Origin: Sisyra terminalis
Taxonomy: Eukaryota; Arthropoda; Insecta; Neuroptera; Sisyridae
DNA: 64,000 bases
NCBI GenBank assembly: GCA_958496175.1
Contig: OY292276.1
Coordinates: 13,844,001-13,908,000 of the forward strand
Reading direction: 5' to 3'
The position numbers and the translations under genes were made by a program. Positions 22,955 to 36,155 of this stretch are shown here, one piece after another. The notes below the pieces were generated by a model that was given only the letters and a program-made list of their open reading frames with translations, was not told the DNA's origin and did no database searches. Within the stretch, counting starts at the first letter, position 1. The number at the start of each line of letters is the position of its first letter.

Positions 22955-23290
22955 ATTTGATATGTAAAAAGAGTGGAAGAAAACCCAAACAAGTTGACCA
23001 TGGGAACACAAAATACCCCTCCTCCTCACATACACAAATGAGACTAAAAAAGACATTAATGGTTTTTCGTAATTTTATTAATTTTAACCAATTTTGGTCA
23101 AGCAGTTGTAAGATTTTAGATTTTATGTCTTATTTTTTGTATAAAGTTGTTAAGATTTTTGCCACCACTGTTCCTTCGTGACGATGATCAAAAGAATGTA
23201 AATAGTATTTTGCAATTTCGCAAAGACAGTTTAATGAAGGCTTGGGACCAAACGGGTTCAATTCCTACCAAATTTGATTAAGAAAAAAAT
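22955..23290 (+). repeat. Unclassified dispersed repeat, copy A
   Basis: It aligns in the same orientation with 40985-41300 over about 320 bp. Shared words include ACCCAAACAAGT, GACATTAATG, TTTTATGTCTT, TTCGTGACGATGATCA (CTCGAGACGATGGTCA in copy B) and a 3' GGTTCAATTCC (AGTTCAATCCC in copy B). The last resembles a tRNA-type B box, so a SINE-like origin is possible but unproven. The frame at 22888-23181 overlaps it and is not credited as a gene. Confidence 0.6.
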
Positions 23291-26200
23291 AAATAAAAAA
23301 TATTAATTTCAATTAGATTGTTCTTAATCTTAATACGGGTTTAAAGCAGTGTTTTTCAACGAGAGTAGTTTTACCCTTGGATGCTGGAACTTTTTGTCAT
23401 AGAGACATTAAGTGTTTAGATATTGAAGCATATTTGGATTAAAAATTTTCTATTTAGTGATGTAACACTTGGTGTCTTTGTATCATTTGCTTAAGGTGCC
23501 AATTAACAATAGAAATATTATAGCTATATTTTTAGTTCAGGAAAGATTGCTTTCGAGTTAATCAGATATAAAAATTAAGAAATATTATTTTATTAATTTG
23601 TGCAATAAAAAATTTTGAGAAAGTCTAAAGGTTTTCTTTGCTTAAAAAGCAATGATATATTAAAGCTTGGGAGTCCAATGTTTCCCAACAATTTTTGGTC
23701 TATGCCTCACCTAAACCTTTCTAAAACGATAATTTTAAGTTTATGTACAGAAAGTTTCTATATAGCTAACTTAAAAAATGTCTAAATAATTCTACTTTTA
23801 AAATAGTCTTTATTGATAATCCTACTGATCTTCTGTAGTTTCCAAGTTGAGAAATACTGGTTTATCTTCTAAACTAAATGTAGTAAGATTATACAGTATA
23901 TGATTTTTTTTAAATTTTTTTATCCTTCCAAGAGCTATTTACAATCAATAAATTTAATTACAATCAGTAAATTATGTGGTAAAATAACTAAGCCTGTAGG
24001 AGATGGGTCCAATGACTCTCCTCTTTATCACTTTATTTAATGTTTAGTCCCCGAATATATGAAATATATTGTGGTCTTATTAATGTCTATTATTTACAAA
24101 ATTAAACTATAATCATAAATTTGAACAAGAGTTTAAACAAATGTAGTTCTGACGTATTGCCCAGATACGTATTACGATTGCCAAACAATCTTCCTCAGTG
24201 GTATTAATCCTTCTAAATTTAACTGTTACTTAGTTTAAATCAGCAGTTAGAAGTCTTAGAACTAATTGAATGAAAACATTTTTAACGTTTTATTTTTCAC
24301 AAAAACCACAACATAAATTTTGTTTGGATTACAAATGCTATTTCCTTTCTTTTGGTAGTTATTGATAAACATTATATCAATAGGATTTCAAAAATTTTAT
24401 TCTGTTTGATGAAAACTGAGCTTTAACATAAATTTTAATCGAGGATTAACAATAAATTTTGCTTAAAATAGTATTAGCTTTTGTAAAGTTGAACAGTGAG
24501 AGTGAAAATGTTTGAATAGTTTCCAAAGAAAATTAATTTTCAGACTTTGAACCAATTTCCATCAATATTCCCATTCCTTCTACTAAGAACAAACAAATCG
24601 AAACGTTTTCAACATGTTCGAAGCAAAGACTTAAAATCAGTGCTCTCTTATAATTAAGCATCTTGACATGACCAATCACACACAGGAATGTAATTACAAT
24701 TTTGAAACCCATACAAAGAAAATGGAAAAAAATCACTGAATTCCATTGTGCAAAAACACTGTTGAGATTGGCAAAATTTGTGAAGTCTGAATGATTCAGG
24801 TGGTTAAATGGAACGAACGAACGATAATCTTCTTAGGCGACAAATATGCCTGGTAATACCAATCTCCGACTATGTTGTGACAGTTTTATATGTTGAACAT
24901 TGTTTCTCTTCAGCACTCATTGAATTTAATTTGAAACATATTTGCAAAATTGTTCGCATTCTTTGTGAAAGTTGCGATGTGTCAGCCAAATGAAAATTTG
25001 CAAAACGCTCCCATTCCTTTGGTTAATCAAAAGTTAAATTAGGAGTTCATTTTTGTTTCATTATTGAGTTTCAATAATCCTCTCCTAGATGCTTTATCGT
25101 AAATTGCTTATATGATATTTGTGATTAATGTAACTATTTTGACTTATACTTTTGCTATAATTACCAATGACAAATTCTTTATGTTTTTTAAATGACTTTT
25201 ATAAAATGTGAAAATTTAGGGAATGAAATAGTTGTAACGGAACTTATATAAGAATTTACTCAGAGGTAAATTTATAACAAAACTACAAAAAGAGTACATT
25301 AAGAATCTAATGAAAAAATATTATTATGGATTTCTGAGGTCATATCTAAGAGAGGGTAGATTATTAAACTCATATAATTATAATGTAATCTGGGTTATAT
25401 CAACTCTCGTTAAAAACACATTTGTTTCAAATAAAACGAGATAAAATTAGCTAAGGGTTAGTCTATGAAAAGCAAACTAACTTTTATGTGTCATTGTAGA
25501 ATCCGACTTTTTCATGACTTCTCATACGCTAGTCTCTCGTCTAGACAATAAGATAACGTTAAAACTTTTTGTAAATATGATTTTCTACAATTAATTTAAT
25601 TTTTATTTTATGCTACTTTTTCTCACGGCAATAAACGTGTGCATATTTTATGCGGTTTCGTACTGTATGTGGCCGAATTCAAAACTCATTTGAATAGAAA
25701 AATAATTAATAGCAAAAATCTAGCGTTGAAAAAACAAACAGGAAAATGGTACATAAATTTTCCATTTTCCAAATTTGTAAACACATTTGGTGCATCAATT
25801 AAGTACGGTTGGTGTATTCGCATTGGTTAATAATTAGGTTCCGGAATATTTACTATAATAATAGAATCAACCATTTATTTTAATGTTTATTGGTGTAATA
25901 AAAAAAGTTTTTTTTTAGGATTTCCTTTTAATAAGAATTCAAAATCGAATGCAATAAAATTTTATTATCTGATATTGGAGAATATTATGTTGAGTAAAAT
26001 TTTTACTATCAGTGTTTATTATAAGCAAAAATATTTAACAATATTTAAAGCTCTTTTTGTTCAATTATTTTTTTTAAACTATTTTGATCTTTCAACTGTA
26101 AATATTGATGAAATTGAAATATTCAATAACGTACTTAATATTATTCCAATGTATACCTACTAATGTTTTACTATTTTTCAGTAAATAGTATAAATATAAA

Positions 26201-26899
26201 CTTAAAACTATCCAAAGTCATCTTGCCGAATATAACTTACGTAAATCTAGGTTTGAGATATTCAAAGATACTCTGAAAAGGACATTTTCATTACAAAACT
26301 TTTGTCTTTAGAATGTCCGGATCGTAAAATGAGCAGAAACAAGAATTTCCATAAACTCTCCACTTAACTTTGTATATTGACCATTCGGTTGACATTTTCT
26401 ACGATTGTTAAATACATGACTTGAGGGTATTAGGAAATTGTTAAGAATGACCATCCATTGACTATCGATTATATTCAATTGTTTATTTGTGCGAGAGTTT
26501 CTGAATTATTTTTACTTAAATCTACTTTTATTAATCTTTCGGTTTTTCAATGCCCTGGTTTCTTATATATAAATTGGCTATCATGCCGTGCGTCCGTGCA
26601 GAATAGGCTATGCGCATGCGTTCTGTTATCCCCACTTACGCATTCAAAACGTTGATAAGGGTACTCACTCACCAATGTATTTATTTGTGAATACGTATTT
26701 CGGGTTTTCAGGTTTACAATATGTGAAAGCCAAAAAACTTAATGCTCATTTATAAACTTAACTTAACTTTTTCTGATACCTACCTACTTATCAGAGTTTA
26801 AATTTTTCAGCAGACCCTAAGATTTGTTTCTAATAATAAATAAACTTTGTTTTAAATTAAGCAGTAATAACGTTTCGCTTTTAACAGACTTTAATTGAT
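23291..26899. other. No gene seen; one less AT-rich island
   Basis: Sequence is AT-rich with no bounded element. The block 24530-25020 is non-repetitive and less AT-rich, and carries open frames on both strands (24533-24736 minus, 24808-24993 plus) without known motifs. It is a candidate conserved noncoding segment only. Confidence 0.4.
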
Positions 26900-27060
26900 T
26901 ATTAAATTTGAAATTTCGATTGTTTATTTAACGTTATTCCTTACAAACATTGCTACCGTTTTTCACTCTTTTAGGGGGGAAATTTTTAAAAACCCTTTCT
27001 TATTGCATATCTGCATCGTATAAGGAAAACACTATCCAAATGTCATCGACACAAATGTGC
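26900..27060 (+). repeat. Fragment of a widespread insect repeat (CTTTTAGGGGGG motif)
   Basis: The succession TTTTTCACTCTTTTAGGGGG, AAATTTTTAAAAACCCTTTC, then a TGCATAT-CTGCATCG word is familiar to me from abundant unclassified insect interspersed repeats that open with ACTAG. A 35-bp word at its start (ATTAAATTTGAAATTTCGAT) recurs in direct orientation at 27622. No coding capacity. Class unknown. Confidence 0.4.
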
Positions 27061-27620
27061 AATTATATTTGAAAATACAATGTAAAACGAAAAAAAATAA
27101 TGACCTTCTTTATGGTAATTAAAATGACTAAAAAGCTATTCGATTTCGCACATTTGGACGTTGTACATACAAAATTGTTGGAGATAGAAAAAAAAAGTGG
27201 AAGTAAATTCGAATATTTTTTTTATTTTCAATAACAGTAATTGATTTTCAAATTGTTCTAAATACCGAAAAAAAAGTTAGTATGGAAGATTTTATATTTG
27301 AATTGACAGTGAAATATATGGCAAAAAATTGCTACCTTAATGCTTTTCAGCCGAATATATAATTACTCCAGATCACAATCATTGGTTCATAAAATAAAAT
27401 AGAGTTTAAAAAGTTTGATTGTTGAAAAACGAACCAAAATTTAAAATCACCTATTTGGTATAAGTACTACATAAGTATTAAACTTTCATACTAATTTAGT
27501 GAAATGACGTTATTTAAAAAGTTTAAAATGTTGTTATTAAAATGATATAAAAAAAAAACACTTATATTTTATTTCTTAATATAGTTTTAGATAATTTTTT
27601 TTATATTAACAACACTTAGA
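27061..27620. other. No gene seen
   Basis: AT-rich noncoding sequence between the two related repeat fragments at 26900-27060 and 27622-27723. It may be the interior of one decayed element. Confidence 0.4.
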
Positions 27621-27621
27621 T

Positions 27622-27723
27622 TATTAAATTTGAAATTTCGATAGTTGATTAACTCTATATTATCTCATATTAAACATTTTATTGAGATAAAACCTTTAGT
27701 TACGAATGCAACGGGCAACTACT
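27622..27723 (-). repeat. ACTAG-type repeat end on the minus strand
   Basis: Read on the minus strand from 27723, it begins ACTAGTAGTTGCCCGTTGCA, a start shared by many insect interspersed repeats, and runs into the ATTAAATTTGAAATTTCGAT word also present at 26900. Possibly the other end of the same insertion. Confidence 0.45.
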
Positions 27724-29922
27724 AGTCTTTGGATATCTGTCTAAGATCTACATACAAATATATTACACAAACTTTGCTTTTTAGAAAAAATATTACAATT
27801 TACGCAGCTTTTTGTTAAAACCCAATTATTGTTACTAAATTATAACAAATGAATACTAAAAAACTTTCAACTTCTTCGATTTTTAAAGCTTTATTTCCAT
27901 TAAAAAAATGTTTCATGACAAAAGCTCAACAAACATTGTAATTACTGCTAAAGTATAGGCAATGAAATCAAAAATTACTATATATATTCTTATATATTTT
28001 TATAATACTGTGTAGGAGTACGTTTAAAGAAAATTGTTCTATTTTCTTCAAGTCAAAAGTCGCAGAGCCAATACACGCTTTCGCTGTATTCAACAAATAA
28101 TGGAGCTATAATCCTCTACAGTTTATTATATCATACTCCTACGTATCATGTAAAAGGTATTGAAACATTTGATAACAACCAAATCATAATTATGTATTTC
28201 AATACAGCTAATGATATTTAACATTTATTTTCAAATTAAATTTTCATTCTTGTGATTTCGACAACTTTGAAATTTTCTATAGTATTTCCATAAATAAAAA
28301 AAATATTATTTGAATGCAAAAATTATTTTCTGTAGAATCGATAAATTATATTTATAACACAAAATTTTAAAATTAAATTATCGACGAAAGCATTTGAAAA
28401 GGCAGAATACAAAATATTGATACTTTAATTCTTACAGTTTTCAATAATTCAATCAAATTCGATTTCCGTGACACTTGAAGATAAACACTTCATTAATTCA
28501 TCAAATGATAATCTACATTACAAAACAATTACTTTTTATCTCTCGAAATTATATTTTCGCGAAGATTTCAAGACGAATTCTTCTTGTCAAGAGCATTAAT
28601 TTAATCTCCCATCCGACTCTAAGGTTAATTTCAAATTCAAATATTAAAGTTTCCTATCAAGACAATGTGGATATTAATTAAACAGATAATAACTTATAGG
28701 CTCTATAGGCTCTATAGCTCCATCCTTGGAATGAGACAAGTCTTTATCTTTAGTCAAGACAAAGGATGAGTAGATGTTTTACATTCGTAAATGTTTCAAA
28801 GATTCACAATTTTTCTGAGAAAAATCCGTGGTTTTTAATCTTTACGAAACTCATTTTGTCAAATTTTTGTATATCTACAAAATTTTGCTATAATTTTTAA
28901 CAAAAATGACCTTGGCTATGAAATCAATGCCCTTCATTACAAATTTCGGTGTTCTAGGGTGTTTGGTATTAATTTGCAGTCATTTCTCACATTCCTGTAT
29001 CATATTTGGAATTCAGATTATCTTTGCAATATGAAGTGGAGTGATATCATGTTAAAGGATATATGACACGCATTTATAATTCTAATTAAAGACGACGATG
29101 TTGTGTTTAATTAGAAATGATAAATGAAAAACGTTTTCAATAAAGAAACTGAATTTGGTAACGATTATTTTTTTAATTAAATCGAATGAAACATTCTGAA
29201 ATTTTCCGAGTGTAAATATGATTTTCCCTGTCCTGGCAATTTGCATAAAATGCATTATGCATTTGTAGATTTAATACACCTAATATACATGTATATTGTA
29301 CGCAAGCGTTTATCCATGGTGAATTTTCTATCATTCACAAGTTATTAGTCCCTCTTGGCCAATTTACTCCAAGCAAAGATCGAACTAGTGCGTGATATGT
29401 AATGTCGGCAGATGAATTCGAGCATATAACTTCACCCACTATATATACCACGTTTATCCGTCCTTTGGAGCTACCTTCATATCCATTTCTCATACCAATC
29501 GCCTTGATTGGAGCTACGATTTCCAACTTTATAACATTGCAAGACTCAGGTGTTTGAACCACAAAACGTTTCATACCGTATCCATTCAAAACCAAGTCGA
29601 GTTTGCATTAAATTTTTATATTTTAAGTGCGTTCACGATTTGGCCTTTTTCAATTTATTGATCTCTAACATTTAGTGGCTTTACTTTATGACTATGGTTG
29701 GTGCATATTTGATGAATAAAAGTATTTTGCTGTCTACTTTATCTTCTGATTTTATTTCCTGTATATAATAATTATGGAAATGATATCTTAAAAATTTATA
29801 ACTTTGCAACGTACATCTAAAATTTTACTCGTGAAATGTTTTATTCTACTCTACTTGAGATATCTTTTAAAAGCACTTGAAAATAAAATTTAAAGAAGGT
29901 ATTTTTTTCTATAAAATTCTAA
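27724..29922. other. No gene seen; non-repetitive island at its 3' part
   Basis: From about 28880 to 29640 the sequence is less AT-rich and non-repetitive. An 86-residue minus-strand frame (29335-29595) lies there without a recognised domain. Earlier sequence is plain AT-rich DNA. A small GGCTCTATA duplication sits at about 28699-28716. Confidence 0.4.
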
Positions 29923-31881
29923 GGTCCATTTTTAGATAATTTTACTTTAAAGAAGATTATAAATTTTATTTATATTTTATCAATTTTTGAGCTGTGAGTA
30001 CCTTTGTAATCTTTGTTAATGAGCTTTAATCTTTTACTGTCCTTTTCCCCACTACTTAACAATTTTTCTTCCCAAAATCTGTTCATATTTTAACCACTTA
30101 CCAAAATTCTATCAAAACATTGTGTTATCAATTTTAAAAACTTGCTACATAAGATATATTTCCGCTCTTTAGTTTTATAGTATACGAGTATATCATTAGG
30201 GTGTGCGTTATTTCACAAATTGATTTTTTTACAGCGATCGCCCCCTGAATTTTTAGTTTAAGATATACAAAAAATTATCCAATACAATTAAGCTTTTAAT
30301 TTCTTGATTAAACCGTGCCGGAATCATGTTACATTTACCATTTAAATAACATGGGATTTGACTTTTTGCTTTTAATTTTTTTTCTCAGAAACAAATGCAT
30401 GAAAAATATTAAGATTAAATTATTCAAACGTAAAATTTAACGCTCTACAAAAAAGGTTTTTTCGATTAAATCACTTCATTAAAAGTTATTCAACATCTAA
30501 CTTTTTAAAGACAAATCAATCGACTATAGGCTCAATAAAAATTATGTTGACTACAAGTTCTAAGAAATTTCTCATAGATAGCGTCAAGTGAAATGGTAAA
30601 AATTCGAATAATAATTGAACTTTTGTTGATAGACTCATTAATTAGTACGAAATTCACTTCGTAGGTACAAAATATTGATTAAAGTACGAAAATTTATCCT
30701 GGATACATTGAATTTCACGACTATAGCGAATTCGGATCTTATGTCACCGGTTTTAACTGTCAAAAAATGATTTTTTTTTGTTTAATTTTCAGTTCAAGCC
30801 ATAAAATTAACACAAATAATCACTTGCGCACTAATGACAATAATTTTTATCTTCTCTTCCAATGATTTTATAGTTAAAAAAATAAAAATGAGCAAAAAGT
30901 TGAAAATATCGCAAGATTTATACTAGGCACAAGTTAAATGTTGAATAACTTTTAATGGAGTGATTTAATCGAAAATTCATAAGAAACCTTTTTTGTAGAG
31001 CGTTAAATTTTACGTCAGAATAATTTGACTTCAAATCTTTTCATACATTTGTTTCTGAGAAAAAAAATTAAAAGTAAAAAGTCAAATAATCCCATGTTAT
31101 TTAAATGGTAAAAGTAACATGATTCCGGCACGGTTTAATCAAGAAATTAAGAGCTTAATTGAGTGGATATTTTTTTTATATCTTAAACTAAAAATTCAGG
31201 GAGCGATCGCTATAAAAAATTTAATTTGGGAAATAACGGACACCCTAGAATATTATACAAAATTGCTGAAAAATGTATTTTTCTAATAAAAAAAATATCT
31301 TATTTTAAAACAAAAATTCAAAAACAAAGTAAGAATCAATGTGTTTTGGTAGAAAGAAAAATTATTCGAACAACAATGTGAAAGACGAAATTTCTGATCT
31401 GTTGATGTATTAAAAAAATAAAACCTTAACAAACCATTTTTAGATAATTTTTTGCTTTAAACAAGGTTATATTTTTATATTATTTCAATTTTTGAAATTT
31501 GAGTACCATATAAAACCACGAGGACAATCTGTGTATAAAAGCTTCACTCTCTTATTGTCCCTTTCCTCACTACGTAATGATTTTTCTATCCAAAATCTCT
31601 TCATATTTTAACCATTTACCAAAATTATATCAAAACATTGTGTTATCAATTTTTAAAACTCGCTACAAAAGATAAATATTTTTTAGTTTTGTAGTATACA
31701 TATACCATACAAAATAGCTGGAAAATGTACTTTTCTTATAAGAAAAATAATTATTTTTTTTAACAAAAATAAAGTAAAAATCAATGTGTCTTAGTAGAAA
31801 GAAATATTATTAGAACTATAATGAGGAAAAGAAAGTGTCTGATCTGTTGATATACTAAAAAAATGTGATCTTAACAGATAT
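29923..31881. repeat. Tandem duplication (about 455-bp unit), first unit split by a MITE
   Basis: Unit 1 is 29923-30198 plus 31246-31430. Unit 2 is 31431-31881. They share, in order, CATTTTTAGATAATTTT, TTACTGTCC/TTATTGTCC, CAAAATCTSTTCATATTTTA, ATCAAAACATTGTGTTATCA, AGTATACRWRTAT, GCTGRAAAATGTA, AAATCAATGTGT and TGATCTGTTGAT. Unit 2 lacks the 1047-bp insert and so preserves the pre-insertion state. The duplication predates the MITE. Confidence 0.85.
30199..31245. mobile_element. Foldback MITE with about 315-bp arms and TA target duplication
   Basis: The left end begins GGGTGTGCGTTATTTC. The right end reverse complemented begins GGGTGTCCGTTATTTC. Both are flanked by TA (30197-30198, 31246-31247). 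Arms pair over about 30199-30510 and 30931-31245, with few mismatches, around a central region of about 420 bp. Both arms share a GCGATCGC palindrome followed by CCCTGAATTTTTAGTTTAAG. No protein is encoded. A truncated copy sits at 14535-15086. TA duplication fits a Tc1/mariner-superfamily mobiliser. Confidence 0.9.
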
Positions 31882-34800
31882 GTGAACTTAAATAAACTTA
31901 TATATTGCAAATGCTCAACAGCAAATCAACAATTTGAAGAAGAAAATCTTTAGCTTATTAGAAAGCCGTTGCACCATTAATATTTGCCAACTTACACAGG
32001 AAGTTAACTTCTTTTTGTTCCAATATGAAACCTCTTATAAATTATTTCATTAAATAAAATATTTGAGCAAAAAACAACAGTAAAAACTCAGCTCGAAATT
32101 GATATTTTCTCGCCTGTTTTAATGTATAAAATCAAGTAATTTCCGTGAGTTTCTTTTTACAGGCGTTCGACTCAAACGCTTATAATTGGAAACATTAGTT
32201 CAAATTAAGAAAATGCCCTTAGTTTTATCGTTTGTCTTATACGTGCCTACAATGTTTTATATTAGAAATCCTTTTTTCCCGAGGCTTAAACGAACAAATA
32301 TCTAATTGTTCTCAATTATATTTTCCTGAGAAAAACTTTTTTTCATTTTCATATTGATCCATCCAATAAGCCGAAGTTGTAAAAGTTAGAATTGTTGCTT
32401 GCTAGTTTCAATAATGTAATATCAAAATTCGAAATAACAAGTTTCGAGTCGCAAATATAAAGCGGGTTAGACATTTGCGCTGCGGGAGAGTTGTAAATTA
32501 CATCCCCTTCGGTTGCGACAGCCCTTAGTGTAATTACAGTGAATGTGTAAGAACTCAATAACGAAAATTGATCCGGTGAAATGGTAACGTAGGGCGAAAT
32601 ACGTAAAATATTACTTAAATGTTTCTATTCCAGTCATTCACTGTGCGTTAGTTGTACTGGCATTGGATAGATCAATCACCTTGGAGACACTAATGCATTT
32701 TTATTGAATGAAATCAATTACAAGTTAAGTGAGTTTAACAGTTTCGTGGTAATCTTAGCAATGCTAAATATGCTCTTTTGCGAAACACAACCCCCACAAC
32801 CCCAATTTAGCTGTTACATAAATAATTGCCGAAACGAAAATAAATTCTAATCAAAACTGGTGATGAATTGTATTCATATTGAAATGAAACAATAAAATGA
32901 TTAATGACGCAATATTCTCCGCACATCTGATATAATATAAAAATAATTTGTTTATTATATCCATTCAAAATTTCAAAGTAATATTTATTGAGACAATCTA
33001 TTTTTAACTTATAAAATCAAAATTGATTTGTTCTCCTAAAAAACAATAAAAAATAATTTTGAATAAACCAACAAACAAGAATGAAAATATATAAAAATAA
33101 AACATAAACATTACAATAAATTAAATATTTTGAATATTTATGGTCGTTAAATAATACATATAAACATTTCGAAAAATATGAGGATTTAAATTATAATTAT
33201 TAAATGTAATAATTAATTTACATATTTCATACATTAAATTGTTGTTTTGGTCATCCAAACAATAATGAAATGTTTCATTATTTGAATTGGAATAAAGTTT
33301 ACAAAGGATAATTTTATTATTTCGTTTTCGTATAGAGATTTATATATTTTTGTATTTCATCTCTATTTTATATAATCTTGTTTTTAATAATGTGAAGCAT
33401 TAATTTTTTAGGAATATCTGTTTGCATGCAGTTAATAAATTGATATAGCATTATTTTTAACTATGAGGTATTATTTATTTGTGAAATTGTAAATTATGAA
33501 AGCTTTTGCGTACCTACTGTAAAGTATGAGTAGCTTTAACGATACATCATTTTTATACAATTTGGTTAATAATCCGTTAGTAAAAATAGAAACCTTAATG
33601 GCCTAACTAAGCTTTTCAAAACGTTTGTTTAAAACAGAAAAAAGATTTTTCGTTTTAAAAAATTGTGTTACTCAAAAAATAACTGTTTTTTTTATATAAA
33701 AATTAAAAATTGTAGATTGTCAAGTTAAAATCACTTTCAAACTATTTTTTATTGTTATTTACCATCGTCTTATAACTATTAGGGTCTTAAGCAACTTAAG
33801 GGTTAAAAAAATTCTTAAATCGACAAATATTTAAAATTTGCTCGACCCGAAACTAGAACCCAACATGAACGGTCACCTTAAATACTTGGCCACCAGTAAG
33901 CTCTCAAACTATTATTACCATAAGAAACTCTTTTTAAATTAAAAGTATTGTATTATCTTTAAAAGCTTTTACGTTTCAGTCATTTTTTAATTAATGGGTA
34001 ATCAATAACTCCAAACGTTGTCGTTTAATTTTCTTGAATATTTGGATTTCTTTTGGGAAGGATATGGTACTGTTTATATCTTGGGGGGAAGTTTTGTAGG
34101 ATACTATGGTACTAGGGAGTTTAATATAGGTTCTTTGTGTGGAATAGGTTCCATAATGAGGCAAGATTTAGCTGAGTGTTAACACTTGTTGGCAATATTA
34201 ACATTTTTCTTGGTCATTTTTGGTTTTGACTATGCATTAAAATTTGCAAGCTTTTTCGCGGTCGTGTTTTGGAGCTTCCCCGGCATTGTTTGGTGGACCT
34301 GGTGTAAATACGTTGGATTGCTTCTCCATTTCTTATTTCAATGGTATTCCAGTGGAATATTCCAATGGTAGTTGTACTTTTCATTTATTTTTTGATTATT
34401 TTCACTATAGGGTCTGGTGTTTCCTTAATTTTATAATTTAAGATAATCTTCGATTATTTTTATTTTTTTTAAATGATTTAAGCGATTGATTTTACCTCCC
34501 CCTATGTCATACTAAACATAAATTAATAACCCGCGAAATGCCGTTGTACAAAGTAAGTATCAGAAAACGAGTTATGCATCGCAGTATATATTTTTTTACA
34601 ATCTTCAATGATTGACGCCTTAAAATATAAAATTTCCTCTAACCTTCAGTCTCACTTTTGTTGTATATCTATACCAATCTTCCCACTTTAAATTTGTCCC
34701 CTAATTTATAAATGAATTCTTGTCGAAATTATGAATCAGTTAATTTAATTTTTTGTTATTTTATTTGTCGTTCCTATCTTTTTCTTTTCCTTCCTGTTTT

Positions 34801-35599
34801 AATAATGATGTCACTTTATAAGGGCGATTGAAGAAATTATTTCCAATAATTAAATTTAGAAGTCTTATGGAGGAACATCCAAAACACTCCAAAATACCCC
34901 CATGCTTATTATACGATTTTGAACTTACGAATTATTTTGTTTGTTTTGCAAAAAAAAATAATATTTTTTTGAAATATTTTTTTTTGGGGCTTAATATCAT
35001 AACGCCAAATATAATTTCTTTTGGAGTTCCTTTAGAATTCATATTTTAAATTGTATTGAAAATATCTGTACAATATACTGAATTGAAAATTCAAAGTATC
35101 TGTTTAAGCTTAATATTAATTTAACTCGATAACTTATTTTTAAATGACATATAAAGCTTTACAGTAATTCTAAAATCAACAAACTTTCATAGAACTAATG
35201 ACAAAAATAAATTTTAATAGATTTTATAGATGAGTTGGTAAAAATTCATGTAAATACTGGTGTCTTGGGTAGGTGACACTTAATTTAGCGATAACATATG
35301 AAGAAACTATTAGAAAGATATACGCAAAAAACTGGAATTTTTCATGATCATAGCACAGCAGTAATTAAAAGTTACAAAATCTTAGTAGTCACGAATTGTG
35401 ACCAGGAAAAAAATACTCTACAGGAATAGAAATCTTTAATGGTAAAGTTTTCTTTATAGTGACCATATCTCACTACAAAAGTAGACCACAAGTTGCAATT
35501 TGCTTTTGATTATGCTAGGTGTGCTATTATAAAACTGGATTTTTATTCTGAAAAATAACATTTCAATATTTTTACATAGAAATATTTTACTTAAAATAA
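31882..35599. other. No assignable gene
   Basis: A less AT-rich, non-repetitive island spans about 32100-32930; its minus-strand frame at 32349-32558 includes the GC-richest patch (32460-32530) but has no known domain. AT-rich sequence follows at 32940-33900. The block 34060-34440 has long open stretches on both strands (34186-34371, 34244-34441) and a C/G content that suggests decayed coding DNA; I cannot place it in a family. Confidence 0.4.
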
Positions 35600-36155
35600 T
35601 TCCCTTCATTTACTTAATTTTAATCATTTTTCAACAATTTGTGCAAACTTAACAAAAAAAAAAATTGATCATTTTATGAAGGAAACACGTCATCGAGTCG
35701 TTTTTGTTAATCATTGGAAGATGTGAAGTGCTACTATGTAAGTGCGTGTCCTATCGGCGCAAAGAAGTAACAATCTGAAGAAGGTAAATCTAGGGAATAA
35801 AACACCTGCGAAAATATTTTTTTCGGGAGACCAGGGGAATTTTGATTACTAATTTTGATATTATAGCCGATTTTTGTACTAAAACTTGGTTGTCTGAAAT
35901 CAATTGTTGCAAGTTGTTGCGTTTGACTACCATTTTTATCCAACAACTCTTACAATTCTATGTTTTCTAATTTTTTGAAGAATTTCCACGTTCTACGTTT
36001 TCCACGTCGATATCGTCATTTTCAAGTTTTAAAACCCCTTAAAACACTAAGTAATCCTAAGAGCATGCTCCACATAAGCTTCGGCAAGCATTTGATACGA
36101 TAGCAATTTTTATTTAAACAGAAATAGAAAATCAATGCTGTCCAAGGATCGTACT
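35600..36155 (-). pseudogene. mariner-family transposase, internally deleted
   Basis: The transposase would bind mariner ends and cut and paste them. On the minus strand (stops and frame changes ignored) the order is as follows. First comes an N-terminal LIFYFCLNKN with LAEAYVEHAL, the first helix-turn-helix of mariner. Next is a DIDVENVERG linker (usual DFDVEDxxRxGR), then LLDKNGSQTQQLA, the second helix-turn-helix. After a deletion of the central catalytic region, SLDLPSSDCYFFAPIGHAL follows, the block around the third catalytic aspartate (usual SPDLAPSDYHLFRSMxHxL). Last are traces of KD-QFF and LHKL near 35600-35690. The first two catalytic aspartates are absent. Terminal repeats were not identified. 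Confidence 0.8.

Noticed and set aside
26865..26885. Another CGTTTCG word as a further hammerhead-like site
   Set aside because: The sequence before GAAACG on the minus strand forms no stem and has no CTGANGA box at the right distance.
26900..27660. LTR retrotransposon from the direct repeat 720 bp apart
   Set aside because: The shared word is only about 35 bp, lacks TG...CA ends, and no gag-pol or primer-binding site lies between.
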